The notes under the pieces are model-generated. The model had not been told where the DNA came from. It saw only the letters and a program-made list of their open reading frames with translations, and did not search any database. 63,336 nucleotides of DNA from Methylocaldum sp. 14B (GTDB taxonomy: Bacteria > Pseudomonadota > Gammaproteobacteria > Methylococcales > Methylococcaceae): positions 1-63,336 of the forward strand of contig NZ_MSCV01000041.1 in the NCBI RefSeq assembly GCF_002005105.1. Reading direction: 5' to 3'. Shown here in pieces: positions 43,570 through 53,156 of this stretch (positions are counted from its first letter, which is position 1; each line of letters starts with the position of its first letter). The position numbers and the translations under genes were made by a program.

Positions 43570-44985
43570 TCAGCACTCCGGCACGTTCACCGGAATGTGT
43601 ACCGCAAGACCACCCTCGGCGGTTTCTTTGTAGCGGCCATTCATGTCCTTTGCGGTCTCCCACATGGTCTGGATCACCGCATCGAGGCTGACCCTGGCGT
43701 CCGCCGGATCGCTGTCCAGGGCGATGGTCGCTGCGGTGATGGCTTTGACCGCGCCCATGGTGTTGCGTTCGATGCACGGAATCTGCACCAGCCCTCCGAC
43801 CGGATCGCAGGTCAATCCGAGGTGGTGCTCCATGGCGATTTCCGCCGCCTGCAAGACCTGCTCCGGTGTACCGCCCGAAACTTCCGCCAGCCCCGCGGCT
43901 GCCATGGCGGACGAAACGCCGATTTCGGCCTGGCAGCCGCCCATGGCGGCGGAGATGGTGGCGTTTTTCTTGAACAAGGTGCCGATCTCGCCGGCAGTGA
44001 GGATGAAGCGGATGACCTTGTCTTCGTCGAAGCCGTCGACGAAGCACCAAGCGTACATCAACACCGCGGGAATCACCCCGGCGGCGCCGTTGGTGGGTGC
44101 AGTGACGACTCGTCCAAAGGACGCATTTTCCTCGTTGACCGACAGGGCGAAACAGACCACCCACCGGTCTACGTTGGCGAAATCACGGGGTTGACGCCGC
44201 AGAAGATCGGACCATTGTTCGATCGTCGTATAGTCGGCGCCGTTCAGCAATTTGCGGTGCATTTCCGGTGCCCTGCGCCGGACCCGCAAGCCGCCCGGCA
44301 GATAGCCTTCGCGGTGCACGCCGCGGAAGATACAGTGCCGGATTTCCCGCCATAGCCGAAGCGCCTCGGCGTCGATCTCGTCCCGGCATCTCCAGGCCTG
44401 CTCGTTCAAATAGGTCAAATCGGAGACCGACAAACCCAGCGCTCTGCAATTTCGCAGCAAATCCTGCCCCGAGTGGCAGGGATAAGGCGTCACGACGCGC
44501 GCCGCCGAAGCCTGCTCCATGTCATCGTCTGCGGCCACGAACCCGCCGCCCAGAGAGTAGTAGATACGCTCGAGAATTTCGCCGTCTGTAAGGATCGCCC
44601 GAAAACACATCCCGTTGGCGTGGCGCGGCAGGGTGGTCGAGCTCTCGAACACCAGGTCCCGTTCGCAGACGAAAGGAAGATTCCGTTTTCCGCCCAAGGG
44701 CAGCCAACCGCTGGCCTTGATAGCCGCGATCCGGTCCGGAATGACGGCCGTGTCGATCAGCGTGTAATCCTCGCCGGAAAGTCCCATCAACACGGCTACG
44801 TCGGTGCCGTGCCCGCGGCCGGTTTTGGCGAGGGAGCCATACAGCCGGACGGTCAAGGATTCGACCCGGTCCGGGTCGCCCAAGGCTTCCAGAAACAGCG
44901 ATGCTGCCCGCCATGGTCCCATCGTGTGGGAGCTGGAAGGGCCGATACCCACCTTGATGATTTCGAACGCACTGATGGAATCCAT
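43570..44985 (-). CDS. sdaA: L-serine ammonia-lyase, iron-sulfur-dependent
   Basis: A 471-residue single-chain L-serine dehydratase, which converts serine to pyruvate and ammonia. The beta domain begins [20 protein letters not shown] and contains [19 protein letters not shown]. The alpha domain has [20 protein letters not shown] and [20 protein letters not shown], supplying cluster-binding cysteines. Length is slightly above E. coli SdaA (454). The start ATG at 44985 is the family start. Confidence 0.94.
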   Translation of the reverse strand: MDSISAFEIIKVGIGPSSSHTMGPWRAASLFLEALGDPDRVESLTVRLYGSLAKTGRGHGTDVAVLMGLSGEDYTLIDTAVIPDRIAAIKASGWLPLGGKRNLPFVCERDLVFESSTTLPRHANGMCFRAILTDGEILERIYYSLGGGFVAADDDMEQASAARVVTPYPCHSGQDLLRNCRALGLSVSDLTYLNEQAWRCRDEIDAEALRLWREIRHCIFRGVHREGYLPGGLRVRRRAPEMHRKLLNGADYTTIEQWSDLLRRQPRDFANVDRWVVCFALSVNEENASFGRVVTAPTNGAAGVIPAVLMYAWCFVDGFDEDKVIRFILTAGEIGTLFKKNATISAAMGGCQAEIGVSSAMAAAGLAEVSGGTPEQVLQAAEIAMEHHLGLTCDPVGGLVQIPCIERNTMGAVKAITAATIALDSDPADARVSLDAVIQTMWETAKDMNGRYKETAEGGLAVHIPVNVPEC

Positions 44986-45190
44986 AACTTTCGCTGCTGC
45001 GAGGAAGACGAACGGAGGAACGATTCAACGCTTAACCGGGCCTTACCATACCACGATCCGGAAATCGGCCACCAAAAAGGCTCTCCGATTTCTTGCGACG
45101 CACTCGTTCGTAATACTCCGTCGCTACCGGAGAAGTTCCCCGTTTTCTAACAATGGCTCCCGTAAAGGCTGTCTTCGACCGTCCAGGCAA

Positions 45191-45426
45191 TAGAGCGTTT
45201 TTCATCCCGGTGTACGGATTCGTGTTCGGGCGGGAAGAACGTAGGTCGGCAATCCCTTGCCGACTTATCGGCTCGGCAAAGGACTTTGTGGGAAGGGGCG
45301 TCCTGGCGCTCCCAGGACGGCCGTTTTGCGATTGGAAGGGTCGCGACTAAAGCGACCGTTTGCGATTGGGAAGGGATTGCCGACCTACCTATCGGGCTCC
45401 CTGATACCGGATCGGAAAACGCTCTA
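45191..45426. repeat. Family A MITE-like element, 236-bp copy
   Basis: Ends TAGAGCGTTTTTC and GGAAAACGCTCTA. Nested arms GTAGGTCGGCAATCCC and GGGATTGCCGACCTAC. Two hairpins: CGTCCTGG-CGCTC-CCAGGACG (45299-45319) and GGTCGC-GACTAAA-GCGACC, with the GTTTGCGATTGG spacer after each. Confidence 0.85.
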
Positions 45427-45573
45427 GGGTTTGAAGGACGAGCCTTTTGGGCGGCAAGATCCCTGCTGGATTGCTGATTCCATTGTTCGGTCCGAATGCG
45501 GCAATGTCACAGCCGTTAGGAAGCTTCCTCACATGATTTTTGCCTTGTTTTAGCCCAACAGGCGGGAACGTGA

Positions 45574-45594
45574 GTTAGTAATTAATGCACTAAC
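45574..45594. promoter_or_regulatory. Operator-like palindrome before the multicopper oxidase
   Basis: GTTAGT and ACTAAC flank AATTAATGC, a 21-base near-palindrome of the size used by TetR- or MarR-type repressors. It lies 42 bases before the start codon. No such regulator gene is adjacent. Confidence 0.45.
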
Positions 45595-45635
45595 GGATAT
45601 TCGCTCCGAAGACCTTTAGCCAAGGAGGGCCGGTC

Positions 45636-47132
45636 ATGCGTACACCCCGCAAATTTCCCTTTCTACCCGTTGCAGCCTTGCTGGCGGTTGTCGGTCTTGT
45701 CGTTGCAACGCTCCCGAATCCATGGGTTCATGCCGGTCCGGAGTCGATCATTCAGGCATCCGTGGGCGAGGAACATGACGACTCCGCCGAAAACGGAAAC
45801 GGACGCCAAGAACAGGGCGATTCTGCCGAAACATTCCGAAATCCACCCGAAGTCGCGAGTTCGGATGGCGCCTTGAACGTCATGCTTACCGCCGGCAAGC
45901 GGGAAATCGAGATTGGCGGGCAGAGCGTCGTCGCCATGGTGTTCAATGACAGTTATATCCCACCGACGCTGAGAGTTCGGCCCGGTGATACCCTGAATCT
46001 CGAGCTGGTCAATTCGCTGGAAAATTCGACGAATCTGCATCACCACGGCTCGAACGTGTCGCCGCTGGATAATGGCGACAATGTCTTCGTCGATATCATG
46101 CCGAATACGCGTTATCGGCAACGAATCGTATTTCCCGACGAGCACCCTGCGGGCTTTCTGTGGTACCACCCTCACATGCACGGTTTGGTCGAGGCGCAGA
46201 TTTTCGGAGGCATGTCGGGTGGCCTGATCGTCGAGGGCATGCTCGATCCGTTTCCGCAGTTGAGCGGCATCAAGGAGCGCATCATGCTCCTCAAGGATTT
46301 TCAGAACATCGGCGGCGAGATCCCTTCGGACAACATCGATAGCAATGCCGGCACGACCCGCACCGTCAACGGCATGGTCAACCCGACCCTGAAGATTCGC
46401 CCAGGGGAAACGCAGTTTTGGCGGATCGGCAATATCGGAGCGGATATTTATTACCGTCTGAAGCTGGACGATCACGTACTTTATGAAATCGCCGCGGATG
46501 GCAACCGCCATACCGAGCTCGTGCCGCGGGACGAAATTTTACTGCCGCCCGCATCGCGCACCGAGGTGTTGATTCAGGGCGGTCGCCACGGAATCTATCA
46601 ACTGCGCACTCTCGCCGTCGATACCGGGCCCGATGGGGATCAGTATCCGGAAGTGGTGCTGGCGACCTTGATTTCAGAAGGTGCCGAGCGCGAACCGGTC
46701 GAGCTTCCGACCGCGGACCAATTCCCTCCGGTGGAGGATTTGCGCGGGCATCCCGTTGCCCAGCACCGCAGTTTCCAATTCTCGGAGGATCCCGACACCA
46801 ACCAGTTTTTCATCGACGGCAAGCAGTTCGATCCGAATCGCGTCGACACCCAAGTCAAGCTAGGGGATGTGGAAGAATGGACGATCGAGAATGTGACTGA
46901 CGAAATGCACGTGTTTCACATACATCAGCTCGATTTTCAGGTCACAGAAATCGACGGGCAGCCGGTGCCTTTTACAGGCCGGCAGGATGTGGTCAATCTT
47001 CCCGTGAAAAGCCGAGTCAAGCTGCTGATTCCGTTTACCAATCCGGTGATCGTCGGCAAGTTCGTATACCACTGCCATATCGTGGCGCACGAGGACAACG
47101 GCATGATGGCCACCGTGGAGGTGGTCCCCTGA
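45636..47132 (+). CDS. Multicopper oxidase (periplasmic)
   Basis: A 498-residue laccase-like enzyme with AAGGAGG upstream and a hydrophobic export segment (residues about 9-27). Copper ligands are visible in four blocks: NLHHHGSNVS, GFLWYHPHMHG, MHVFHIHQLDF and the C-terminal YHCHIVAHEDNGMM, which gives the type 1 Cys, two His and axial Met. Three cupredoxin domains fit the length. Substrate (phenols, Cu(I), Mn(II)) cannot be told from sequence; no Met-rich CueO-like insert is seen. A palindrome upstream suggests repressor control. Confidence 0.9.
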   Translation: MRTPRKFPFLPVAALLAVVGLVVATLPNPWVHAGPESIIQASVGEEHDDSAENGNGRQEQGDSAETFRNPPEVASSDGALNVMLTAGKREIEIGGQSVVAMVFNDSYIPPTLRVRPGDTLNLELVNSLENSTNLHHHGSNVSPLDNGDNVFVDIMPNTRYRQRIVFPDEHPAGFLWYHPHMHGLVEAQIFGGMSGGLIVEGMLDPFPQLSGIKERIMLLKDFQNIGGEIPSDNIDSNAGTTRTVNGMVNPTLKIRPGETQFWRIGNIGADIYYRLKLDDHVLYEIAADGNRHTELVPRDEILLPPASRTEVLIQGGRHGIYQLRTLAVDTGPDGDQYPEVVLATLISEGAEREPVELPTADQFPPVEDLRGHPVAQHRSFQFSEDPDTNQFFIDGKQFDPNRVDTQVKLGDVEEWTIENVTDEMHVFHIHQLDFQVTEIDGQPVPFTGRQDVVNLPVKSRVKLLIPFTNPVIVGKFVYHCHIVAHEDNGMMATVEVVP

Positions 47133-47388
47133 TCTCGCTGACGGGGACGGTTCAATGCCGAATGGAAAAGCCGGACACCTTCCTAATCCTGTGGTCGGGT
47201 TGTGGCTGGCCACAGGAGAAAGTCAACCACCTGATACCGTCCCGGAAAAGAACGGCGAAAATGCCTTGTGCTATATTTTGCCTGCTCATCCGTCATGCAT
47301 CTGCCGGAATCAGTTGCCAGCAAACATACAGGTATAGCCACTGAGCGGGAAGTGTTGGTTATGCTTGGTAATCCTTACTATAAGAACA

Positions 47389-47649
47389 ATGTTTAACGTC
47401 AATCGTGTTTTTTCGGCGCGTAACGGTACGACAGGGCAGGTCGAATGGTTTTTCGAGGCTAGGGAAGGCATCATGGGGCCGTATGAATCTGCGGCATCTG
47501 CAAATAAAGCCCTCGGGGAGTTCAAGGAGCGTTGCATGCGTCTCGGATGCAGCGGCGGTAGAACCGACGATCCAAAGCTTGGTTTCAAACCCCTCCAAAG
47601 CGCCTCGGCCTCGACCACAATGAAATTGGAAATAATCAAGGAAGAGTAA
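47389..47649 (+). CDS. Small hypothetical protein (DUF6316-like)
   Basis: An 86-residue soluble protein with the pattern QVEWFFEAREGIMGPYESAA, then a helix and CMRLGCSGGRTDDPKLGF. The WFFEAREG-x2-GPY core recalls a small gammaproteobacterial family (DUF6316) from memory. A TTG start at 47365 would add eight residues; the ATG is preferred. Monocistronic. Confidence 0.6.
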   Translation: MFNVNRVFSARNGTTGQVEWFFEAREGIMGPYESAASANKALGEFKERCMRLGCSGGRTDDPKLGFKPLQSASASTTMKLEIIKEE

Positions 47650-47841
47650 CGTTTGATTCGAAAAAGCGATCCGAACCCCTCATGTCGAACACGCTCGGAG
47701 CGTCAATGAGCGGCTCCCGGCCAGCATGACGTGCGGACGGAAACGAACGTTCTGAGCTGTGCGGCATCAGGCAAATAGCGAAAGCCTTACGCCTTCTTTC
47801 TTGCGTATGAGATCAATCACGTAAAGAACCGCCCCTTCAAT

Positions 47842-48113
47842 TAGAGCATTTTCATACCGACTGTACGGGCACTCGCGCGTAGGTCGGGAATCCCTCCCAA
47901 TCGCAAACGGTCGCTTTAGTCGCGACCCTTCCAATCGCAAACGGCGTCTTCGGGAGCGCCGAAGCCGCCCTTCCCGACGGTGCCGTTGGGGTAACGGGTT
48001 CGTCGGCAAAGGATTGCCGACCTACGAATGCTTGAATCCATTCACCCGAGCCGAAGGCGCCAACGACTCCTGCCAAGCCTGTTTTGCCGTACGAGCGAGA
48101 TGAAAACGCTCTA
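47842..48113 (-). repeat. Family A MITE-like element, 272-bp copy
   Basis: Ends TAGAGCATTTTCAT and ATGAAAACGCTCTA. On the minus strand the hairpins are GGCG-G-CTTCGG-CGCTC-CCGAAG-A-CGCC and GGTCGC-GACTAAA-GCGACC. It is nearly the same as the copy inside the IS3 transposase. Confidence 0.85.
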
Positions 48114-48215
48114 AGTACATTCAGGGAAGTCTTGCGGCATAGACAACCTGCAGGACAACCCCGCCAATCAAGCCAATCTGTCGAGATTCCGCAAATATTT
48201 GCGGAATGTACTTAG
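48111..48215. repeat. 105-bp inverted-repeat unit with central palindrome
   Basis: CTAAGTACATTC (48111-48122) and GAATGTACTTAG (48204-48215) are perfect 12-bp inverted ends. Next to the right end is the perfect palindrome ATTCCGCAAATATTTGCGGA (with the closing AT, 48186-48207). It abuts the family A copy. Confidence 0.65.
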
Positions 48216-48434
48216 TACCGTCAAAGGTCGAACGAGCGCGAGCCCAAGCCGCCCGTTGTCTCAACGCTCACCGCTTAATGGCGGCTCATCGGAAGCGAAC
48301 CATTCACCTGAACTGACCGATCACGCCCTTTGAACTTCCTATCCCCCCTATAGTCCTCCTTTACATAAAAGAAGGCGTCTATTTTTCCTGGGATTCCGGA
48401 TCGCTCTTGCGCTTCAAGAGAAAGGTCGAAAACT

Positions 48435-49484
48435 ATGTTGATCGGATACAAGACCCTCGCATTGTTGCTGCTGCCTGCATTCATCGGCGGAGTTGCTGAG
48501 GAGTCTGTTGCCCAAGACCCTCGCGACTGCCTTCCCGGATACGTCTGGCGAGCGGCGCGAGCAGACGACTTGGTCTGCGTCATTCCGCAATCCCGTGCCC
48601 TTGCTGCGGATGAGAACGCCAAAGCCCCGTTCAGGCGCGAGCCGGGACCGCGCGATGGCGTCTACTATTGCTTGTCGGGCTTTGTCTGGCGCGAGGCATA
48701 TGAGGGAGACACGGTCTGTGTTACCCCAGCTGCCCGACAGCGGGTGTGGGAAGAGAACGCACTCGCAGCATCGAGGACGGTTGCTGGAGGGGTAGACTTC
48801 CGCACTGTAGGTCAGCACACCTTGCTCGTAGGAGTCACCACCAGCCGTAACGCCTGGGAGAGTAGAACCTACAGTTCCACTTGCGGAGAGCTAACCCCGA
48901 TGCCCGGAGTGATGGACGGCATGGTAGGGTGGGGACAGGCGGAGATCGGATGGCTCGGCGAAAATTGCTTCGCCTTCGTTCTTGAGCGCGCCGTGCAATT
49001 CGACTTCACTCTCATGGACATGATTCCGGACAAGATCGTCGACCGTGCCGTGCTGAGCTACGACGAGGTCGAAGCTCCTTCCTGTCCGCTTGTCGTGGGA
49101 TACAGCTACCGATGCTGGCAAAACGGAGAGGGAAACTACGAGGTGAAAGCGAACGGCTGCGTGGAAGTGCGCATCCCTTCCATGGATTGGGTTCGTAATG
49201 GTGGAACGGTGCAGGGTAGACTCCCGACCTTCGCCAGCGGACAGCCGATATCGCGCATCAATGCACGTCAATGGGATGTAACCTCTCCGATCGCCTGGCA
49301 ACTCTCCAGCCCCGCGCCTCCGCTGGGCGGAATGCGGGGGTATGGCGTTCTGCTGACCGGAGGCCCGTCGATCGATGGTCTAACGGCTCAGGACAACACG
49401 GTCTGTGTCTCGGATCTCTCCAACATCACGCTGGAGATCACCTATACCGTGCCCCCTTCCGGCGAATTTATACCACCCCGATGA
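48435..49484 (+). CDS. Secreted protein with duplicated CxPGYVWR motif, unknown function
   Basis: A 349-residue protein with a signal peptide (residues 1-26). Two N-terminal copies of a 55-residue unit are seen: DCLPGYVWRAARADDLVCVI and YYCLSGFVWREAYEGDTVCV, each followed by P-x-R-x4 and ENA. Two cysteines per unit suggest a disulfide. The rest (residues about 120-349) is beta-rich with several more cysteines (STCGEL, ENCFAF, YRCWQNG, NGCVEV). The duplicated motif is common in secreted bacterial proteins of unknown role. Confidence 0.7.
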   Translation: MLIGYKTLALLLLPAFIGGVAEESVAQDPRDCLPGYVWRAARADDLVCVIPQSRALAADENAKAPFRREPGPRDGVYYCLSGFVWREAYEGDTVCVTPAARQRVWEENALAASRTVAGGVDFRTVGQHTLLVGVTTSRNAWESRTYSSTCGELTPMPGVMDGMVGWGQAEIGWLGENCFAFVLERAVQFDFTLMDMIPDKIVDRAVLSYDEVEAPSCPLVVGYSYRCWQNGEGNYEVKANGCVEVRIPSMDWVRNGGTVQGRLPTFASGQPISRINARQWDVTSPIAWQLSSPAPPLGGMRGYGVLLTGGPSIDGLTAQDNTVCVSDLSNITLEITYTVPPSGEFIPPR

Positions 49485-49906
49485 CGGCATGATAAGGGAT
49501 AACTGAAATGCCACCCTCATGACCCCCAAGACATCGCGGCCGTGAACTGCACCGAGCCGTGGTTGTCGCAACATGGTCTCCTTGCGAAGCGCATGCGCAG
49601 TGGCACGTGTTCACTGTCATCCGCAGGGGGGGACGGAAAAGATCCGCGAGGATTCGTTACCAGCCACGCCGCCGGACGATTAGCATGTGACCGGAAAGTA
49701 TTGCCTCGACGCCCCTAAAGGCCAAGATCATTACGGATGACCAAGGCGACTAGCTCTAAGGGCTAGGGCATGAGCCGGGCGCAGTGGCGGCGCTTAAGAT
49801 CGCAAGCCCGATTGGTCGGTTTGGGTGAGTGCGTTTTTCGGAGACGTCTTCGGAAAGACGAGAAAGGTTTGCGCAGAAGAAAATAATTGCAAACTTTCGT
49901 TTTACA
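49485..49906. other. Intergenic, no gene seen
   Basis: 422 bases between the secreted protein and tRNA-Phe. No accepted frame or repeat was found. Confidence 0.5.
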
Positions 49907-49982
<76 letters not shown>

Positions 49983-50060
49983 AGTGGCGAATCGAGTTGC
50001 GTATTAAACCTGTTACGAGGTTCTCAGTCAAGCACTAATGTTTTAAATCGTCTCGGACGA

Positions 50061-50717
50061 TTATTTGGTATCCGAAAAGGATTCGGGTGGAGTTTTGTCC
50101 GGGTATTCGCACAAGTCGGCGATCGGGCAAATGGGGCATTTCGGTTTCCGGGCGACGCAAGTATAGCGGCCGTGCAGGATGAGAAGGTGATGGGCATCCT
50201 TGAAATACTGTTTGGGAACGGTACGCTCCAGTTTCCTTTCGACCTCCAATACCGTTTTGCCAGGCGCGAGCCGGGTTCGGTTGGCGACGCGGAAGATATG
50301 GGTATCAACCGCGATGGTATGCTGGCCGAATGCGGTGTTGAGGATGACATTGGCGGTCTTGCGGCCTACACCCGGCAGTGCTTCCAACTCTTCTCTTGTT
50401 TGCGGCACTTGGCCGCCGTGTTTTTCCAGCAGCAACCGGCAAAGTCCGATGATGTTCTTGGCCTTGCTCGGATATAGGTTGATAGTCTTGATGTATTCCT
50501 TGAGACCTTCTTCACCCAAGGCGAGTATGGTCTCGGGCGTATTGGCGACCGGGAATAGCTCGGCGGTAGCCTTATTGACGCCCTTGTCGGTCGCTTGCGC
50601 CGACAGCACCACCGCGATCAGCAGCTCGAAAGGCGTCGAGTGCTTGAGCTCGGTCGTCGGCTCCGGGATCGCCGCGGCCAGACGCTCGAAAATCCGTCTG
50701 CGCTTTTCGGCGTTCAT
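50061..50717 (-). CDS. nth: Endonuclease III
   Basis: A 218-residue DNA glycosylase/AP lyase for oxidised pyrimidines. The helix-hairpin-helix is LEALPGVGRKTANVILNTAF with the catalytic Lys, and the catalytic Asp is in AVDTHIFRVANR. The 4Fe-4S cluster is CVARKPKCPICPIADLC. It is the last gene of the rnf operon and overlaps rnfE by four bases, as in E. coli. Confidence 0.96.
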   Translation of the reverse strand: MNAEKRRRIFERLAAAIPEPTTELKHSTPFELLIAVVLSAQATDKGVNKATAELFPVANTPETILALGEEGLKEYIKTINLYPSKAKNIIGLCRLLLEKHGGQVPQTREELEALPGVGRKTANVILNTAFGQHTIAVDTHIFRVANRTRLAPGKTVLEVERKLERTVPKQYFKDAHHLLILHGRYTCVARKPKCPICPIADLCEYPDKTPPESFSDTK

Positions 50718-51427
50718 GATTCATGCATGGGAGATTTATGGAGCGAGTCTGTTTGGACCGGCGCAGTCTTGCCGAGAGCTTTCGTTTTCGCCCGGGCGTC
50801 GATGAGGTTTTTCACCGCGATCAGGAGGCCGAGGCCAATGAAGGCGCCAGGCGGGAGAATTGCCAGCAGAAATCCGTCGTAGTCGCTGAAGACGGGTAAA
50901 GTCCAGTTCTTGGCGATTTCGCCGAACATCAAGTCCGCTCGATTCAACACGGCACCGGTTCCTATCGCCTCGCGCAGGGCGCCGAGCATGACCAGTGCAA
51001 AGGTGAATCCCAACCCCACGAACAAGCCGTCCATGAGCGCGCGATCGACCGGATTCTTGGATGCGAAGGCTTCGGCGCGTCCGATGATGGCGCAGTTGGT
51101 GACGATCAGAGGTATGAAGATGCCGAGAATCTTATGCAGATCGTGGAAGAAGGCATTCATCAATAGTTCGATGACGGTGACGTTCGAGGCGATGATGAGT
51201 ACGAACACCGGCAACCGGATTTCGGTCGCGACGTGATTGCGGATCAGCGAAACGATGACGTTGGAAAAGATCAGCGCCATGGTGGTGGCGAGACCCAGCC
51301 CCAGGCTGTTGATCACCGAATTGCTGACCGCCAGCAGGGGGCATAATCCCAGAAGCGCGACGAAGGCCTGGTTGTTGTGCCAGAGGCCGTCGCGGACGAT
51401 TTTCTGGTATTTGGAAAAGTCGATCAT
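50714..51427 (-). CDS. rnfE: Ion-translocating electron transport complex subunit RnfE
   Basis: A 237-residue membrane protein with six helices. FVALLGLCPLLAVSNSVINS, IPLIVTNCAIIGRAEAFASK and ILPPGAFIGLGLLIAVKN are family blocks; the conserved Cys residues in GLCPLL and TNCAI hold the transmembrane iron-sulfur site with RnfA. It overlaps rnfG (ATGA) and nth. Confidence 0.95.
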   Translation of the reverse strand: MIDFSKYQKIVRDGLWHNNQAFVALLGLCPLLAVSNSVINSLGLGLATTMALIFSNVIVSLIRNHVATEIRLPVFVLIIASNVTVIELLMNAFFHDLHKILGIFIPLIVTNCAIIGRAEAFASKNPVDRALMDGLFVGLGFTFALVMLGALREAIGTGAVLNRADLMFGEIAKNWTLPVFSDYDGFLLAILPPGAFIGLGLLIAVKNLIDARAKTKALGKTAPVQTDSLHKSPMHES

Positions 51428-52068
51428 GGATTCGATCCTAGGGAGCTTCCCGACTCTTGGTCAAATAGGCGCTCTTGGTTCCGCTCAAAGAAAATCAGGG
51501 TCTTGTAAACGGCTTTGACTACCGCGCGTGGCGTGATCGTCGCTCCGGTGAACTGGTCGAACTCGCCGCCGTCCCGTTTGACTTTCCAGCGGGATTCTGA
51601 AGGATTACTCAGCGAGCGGCCGTCGAAGCCCAATATCCAGTCCGATTTGTCGGTATCGATGGGATCGCCGAGTCCGGGCGTTTCGCGATGGCTGACGACC
51701 CTGACGCCGGCTAGCGAGCCGTCCGTGCGGACTGCTACCAGCAGTCTGATTGTGCCGTTGTAGCCGTCCGGAGCGACAGGGGAGAGCACGGCCGCCACGG
51801 GCTTGCCGTTTTTTCGTGCGCGATAAATGGTAACCGCTTTATCGGTGCCGAGGGTGAGGTCGCTGGCTGTTATGGTGTCGGCGAGAATATCGTTGTCGAA
51901 CCAGTCGGCCGGAACCAAGGATTCCAAAGTGTGCAGCAGGACGGCCTGTTCGTTGGACTCGATGCGCTCTTTCGTTCCGTCGTGCACCAGGGCCACGAGT
52001 CCCATGCCGATGACGGCGAACACTCCGAGCGCGGCGGCTGCATTGATGATGGGCTTGGGCAAATTCAT
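51424..52068 (-). CDS. rnfG: Electron transport complex subunit RnfG (FMN-binding)
   Basis: A 214-residue subunit with one N-terminal membrane helix (ALGVFAVIGMGLVALV). The covalent FMN motif is TGATITP, with Thr as attachment site. The true start is the ATG at 52068 (MNLPKPIINAAAALG), which overlaps the rnfD stop as ATGA. The open frame continues upstream through rnfD in another reading and is not coding there. Confidence 0.95.
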   Translation of the reverse strand: MNLPKPIINAAAALGVFAVIGMGLVALVHDGTKERIESNEQAVLLHTLESLVPADWFDNDILADTITASDLTLGTDKAVTIYRARKNGKPVAAVLSPVAPDGYNGTIRLLVAVRTDGSLAGVRVVSHRETPGLGDPIDTDKSDWILGFDGRSLSNPSESRWKVKRDGGEFDQFTGATITPRAVVKAVYKTLIFFERNQERLFDQESGSSLGSNP

Positions 52069-53096
52069 TTCGGATGTCCGTAGACCCGCGGACGGGTGTA
52101 GTGATCGATGGTGGGCGCAGCCAGATTCAACAGCAGAACCGCAAAGGCGACGCCGTCCGGATAGCCGCCCCAGGAGCGGATGACGAATACCAGTAGGCCG
52201 ATCGATGCGCCGTAAATCAATCGCCCGCGCGGCGTGGTCGAGGCCGTGACCGGATCGGTCGCGATGAAGAAGGCTCCGAGCATGGCGGCTCCGCTGAAGC
52301 ACTGGAACAGCGGCGTCGGGTAGACCGCCGGATCGATTAGGAAAAAGATCAACGAAATGCCGAACAAGGCGCCCAAGAATCCGACCGGAATCTGCCAGCC
52401 GATGATGCCGCGTTTCAACATCCACAGTCCGCCCAGGAGAAAGCCGAAATTGACCCATTGCCAGCCGCGCCCGCCGATTCCTGCGAAAAGCCCCCCGGCC
52501 TGAATTTCGTCCAGTAACCGGTTTAGCCCGAGCTGGGTCTTGATCGTGTCGAGCGGGGTCGCCATGGTTAGCGCGTCGAAAGTCATGTCCGACGGCAGCG
52601 TGCGGGTGAAGATCGCATTCCAGGCATCGGCAAAACTCAGCGCTGAACCGCTCAGTTCCTTGGGCGGAAGCCAGGCGGTCATGTGCTGGGGAAAAGAGAT
52701 CAGGAGTACGGCGTAGCCGACCATCGCCGGGTTGAAGGGATTGTATCCCAGCCCGCCGTACAGGTGCTTGCCGATGACGATGGCGAAAAGCGCTCCGAAA
52801 GCCGTAAGCCACCAGGGCGCCAAAGGCGGCAGCGACACGGCCAGCAGCACGGCGGTGAGGGCAGCGCTATAGTCCCTAAGAGCAGGCGCAATCGGACGGC
52901 GACGCAAGGAGAGCATGGCGGCTTCGCCCAGCTGCGCCGCGAGCAGGGCGATCATGCACTGCACGAGCACTCCAGGGCCGAATTGCCAGACCAATGCCGC
53001 CAAGCCCGGAATCAGAGCAACGAGCACCTCCAGCATGATGCGGTTGACGCTGTTGACGGGGGCAAGATACGGCGCGTGAGCGGTCGGAAAACGCAT
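52065..53096 (-). CDS. rnfD: Ion-translocating electron transport complex subunit RnfD
   Basis: A 343-residue membrane subunit with about nine helices. The covalent FMN site is in DALTMATPLDTIK. SVNRIMLEVLVALIPGLAAL is the N-terminal family block and SWGGYPDGVAFAVLLLNLAA the C-terminal one. ATG 53096 is preferred; the frame to 53129 needs a TTG and adds 11 residues. Confidence 0.95.
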   Translation of the reverse strand: MRFPTAHAPYLAPVNSVNRIMLEVLVALIPGLAALVWQFGPGVLVQCMIALLAAQLGEAAMLSLRRRPIAPALRDYSAALTAVLLAVSLPPLAPWWLTAFGALFAIVIGKHLYGGLGYNPFNPAMVGYAVLLISFPQHMTAWLPPKELSGSALSFADAWNAIFTRTLPSDMTFDALTMATPLDTIKTQLGLNRLLDEIQAGGLFAGIGGRGWQWVNFGFLLGGLWMLKRGIIGWQIPVGFLGALFGISLIFFLIDPAVYPTPLFQCFSGAAMLGAFFIATDPVTASTTPRGRLIYGASIGLLVFVIRSWGGYPDGVAFAVLLLNLAAPTIDHYTRPRVYGHPK

Positions 53097-53156
53097 GTGA
53101 GCGAGTGTTGGATGATGGATGTATTTCAAGTGGCTGTCGAATTTGGAAATGCCCGG

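Larger units (their letters stand above)
47650..48434. other. Gene-free stretch with two repeat elements
   Basis: It holds the family A copy at 47842-48113 and an inverted-repeat unit at 48111-48215. The short frames across it follow the repeat and are not accepted as genes. Confidence 0.6.

Noticed and set aside
51424-52812. A 462-residue fused RnfG-like protein
   Set aside because: The first 248 codons run antiframe through rnfD and have no family features; RnfG proper begins at 52068 with an ATGA overlap.
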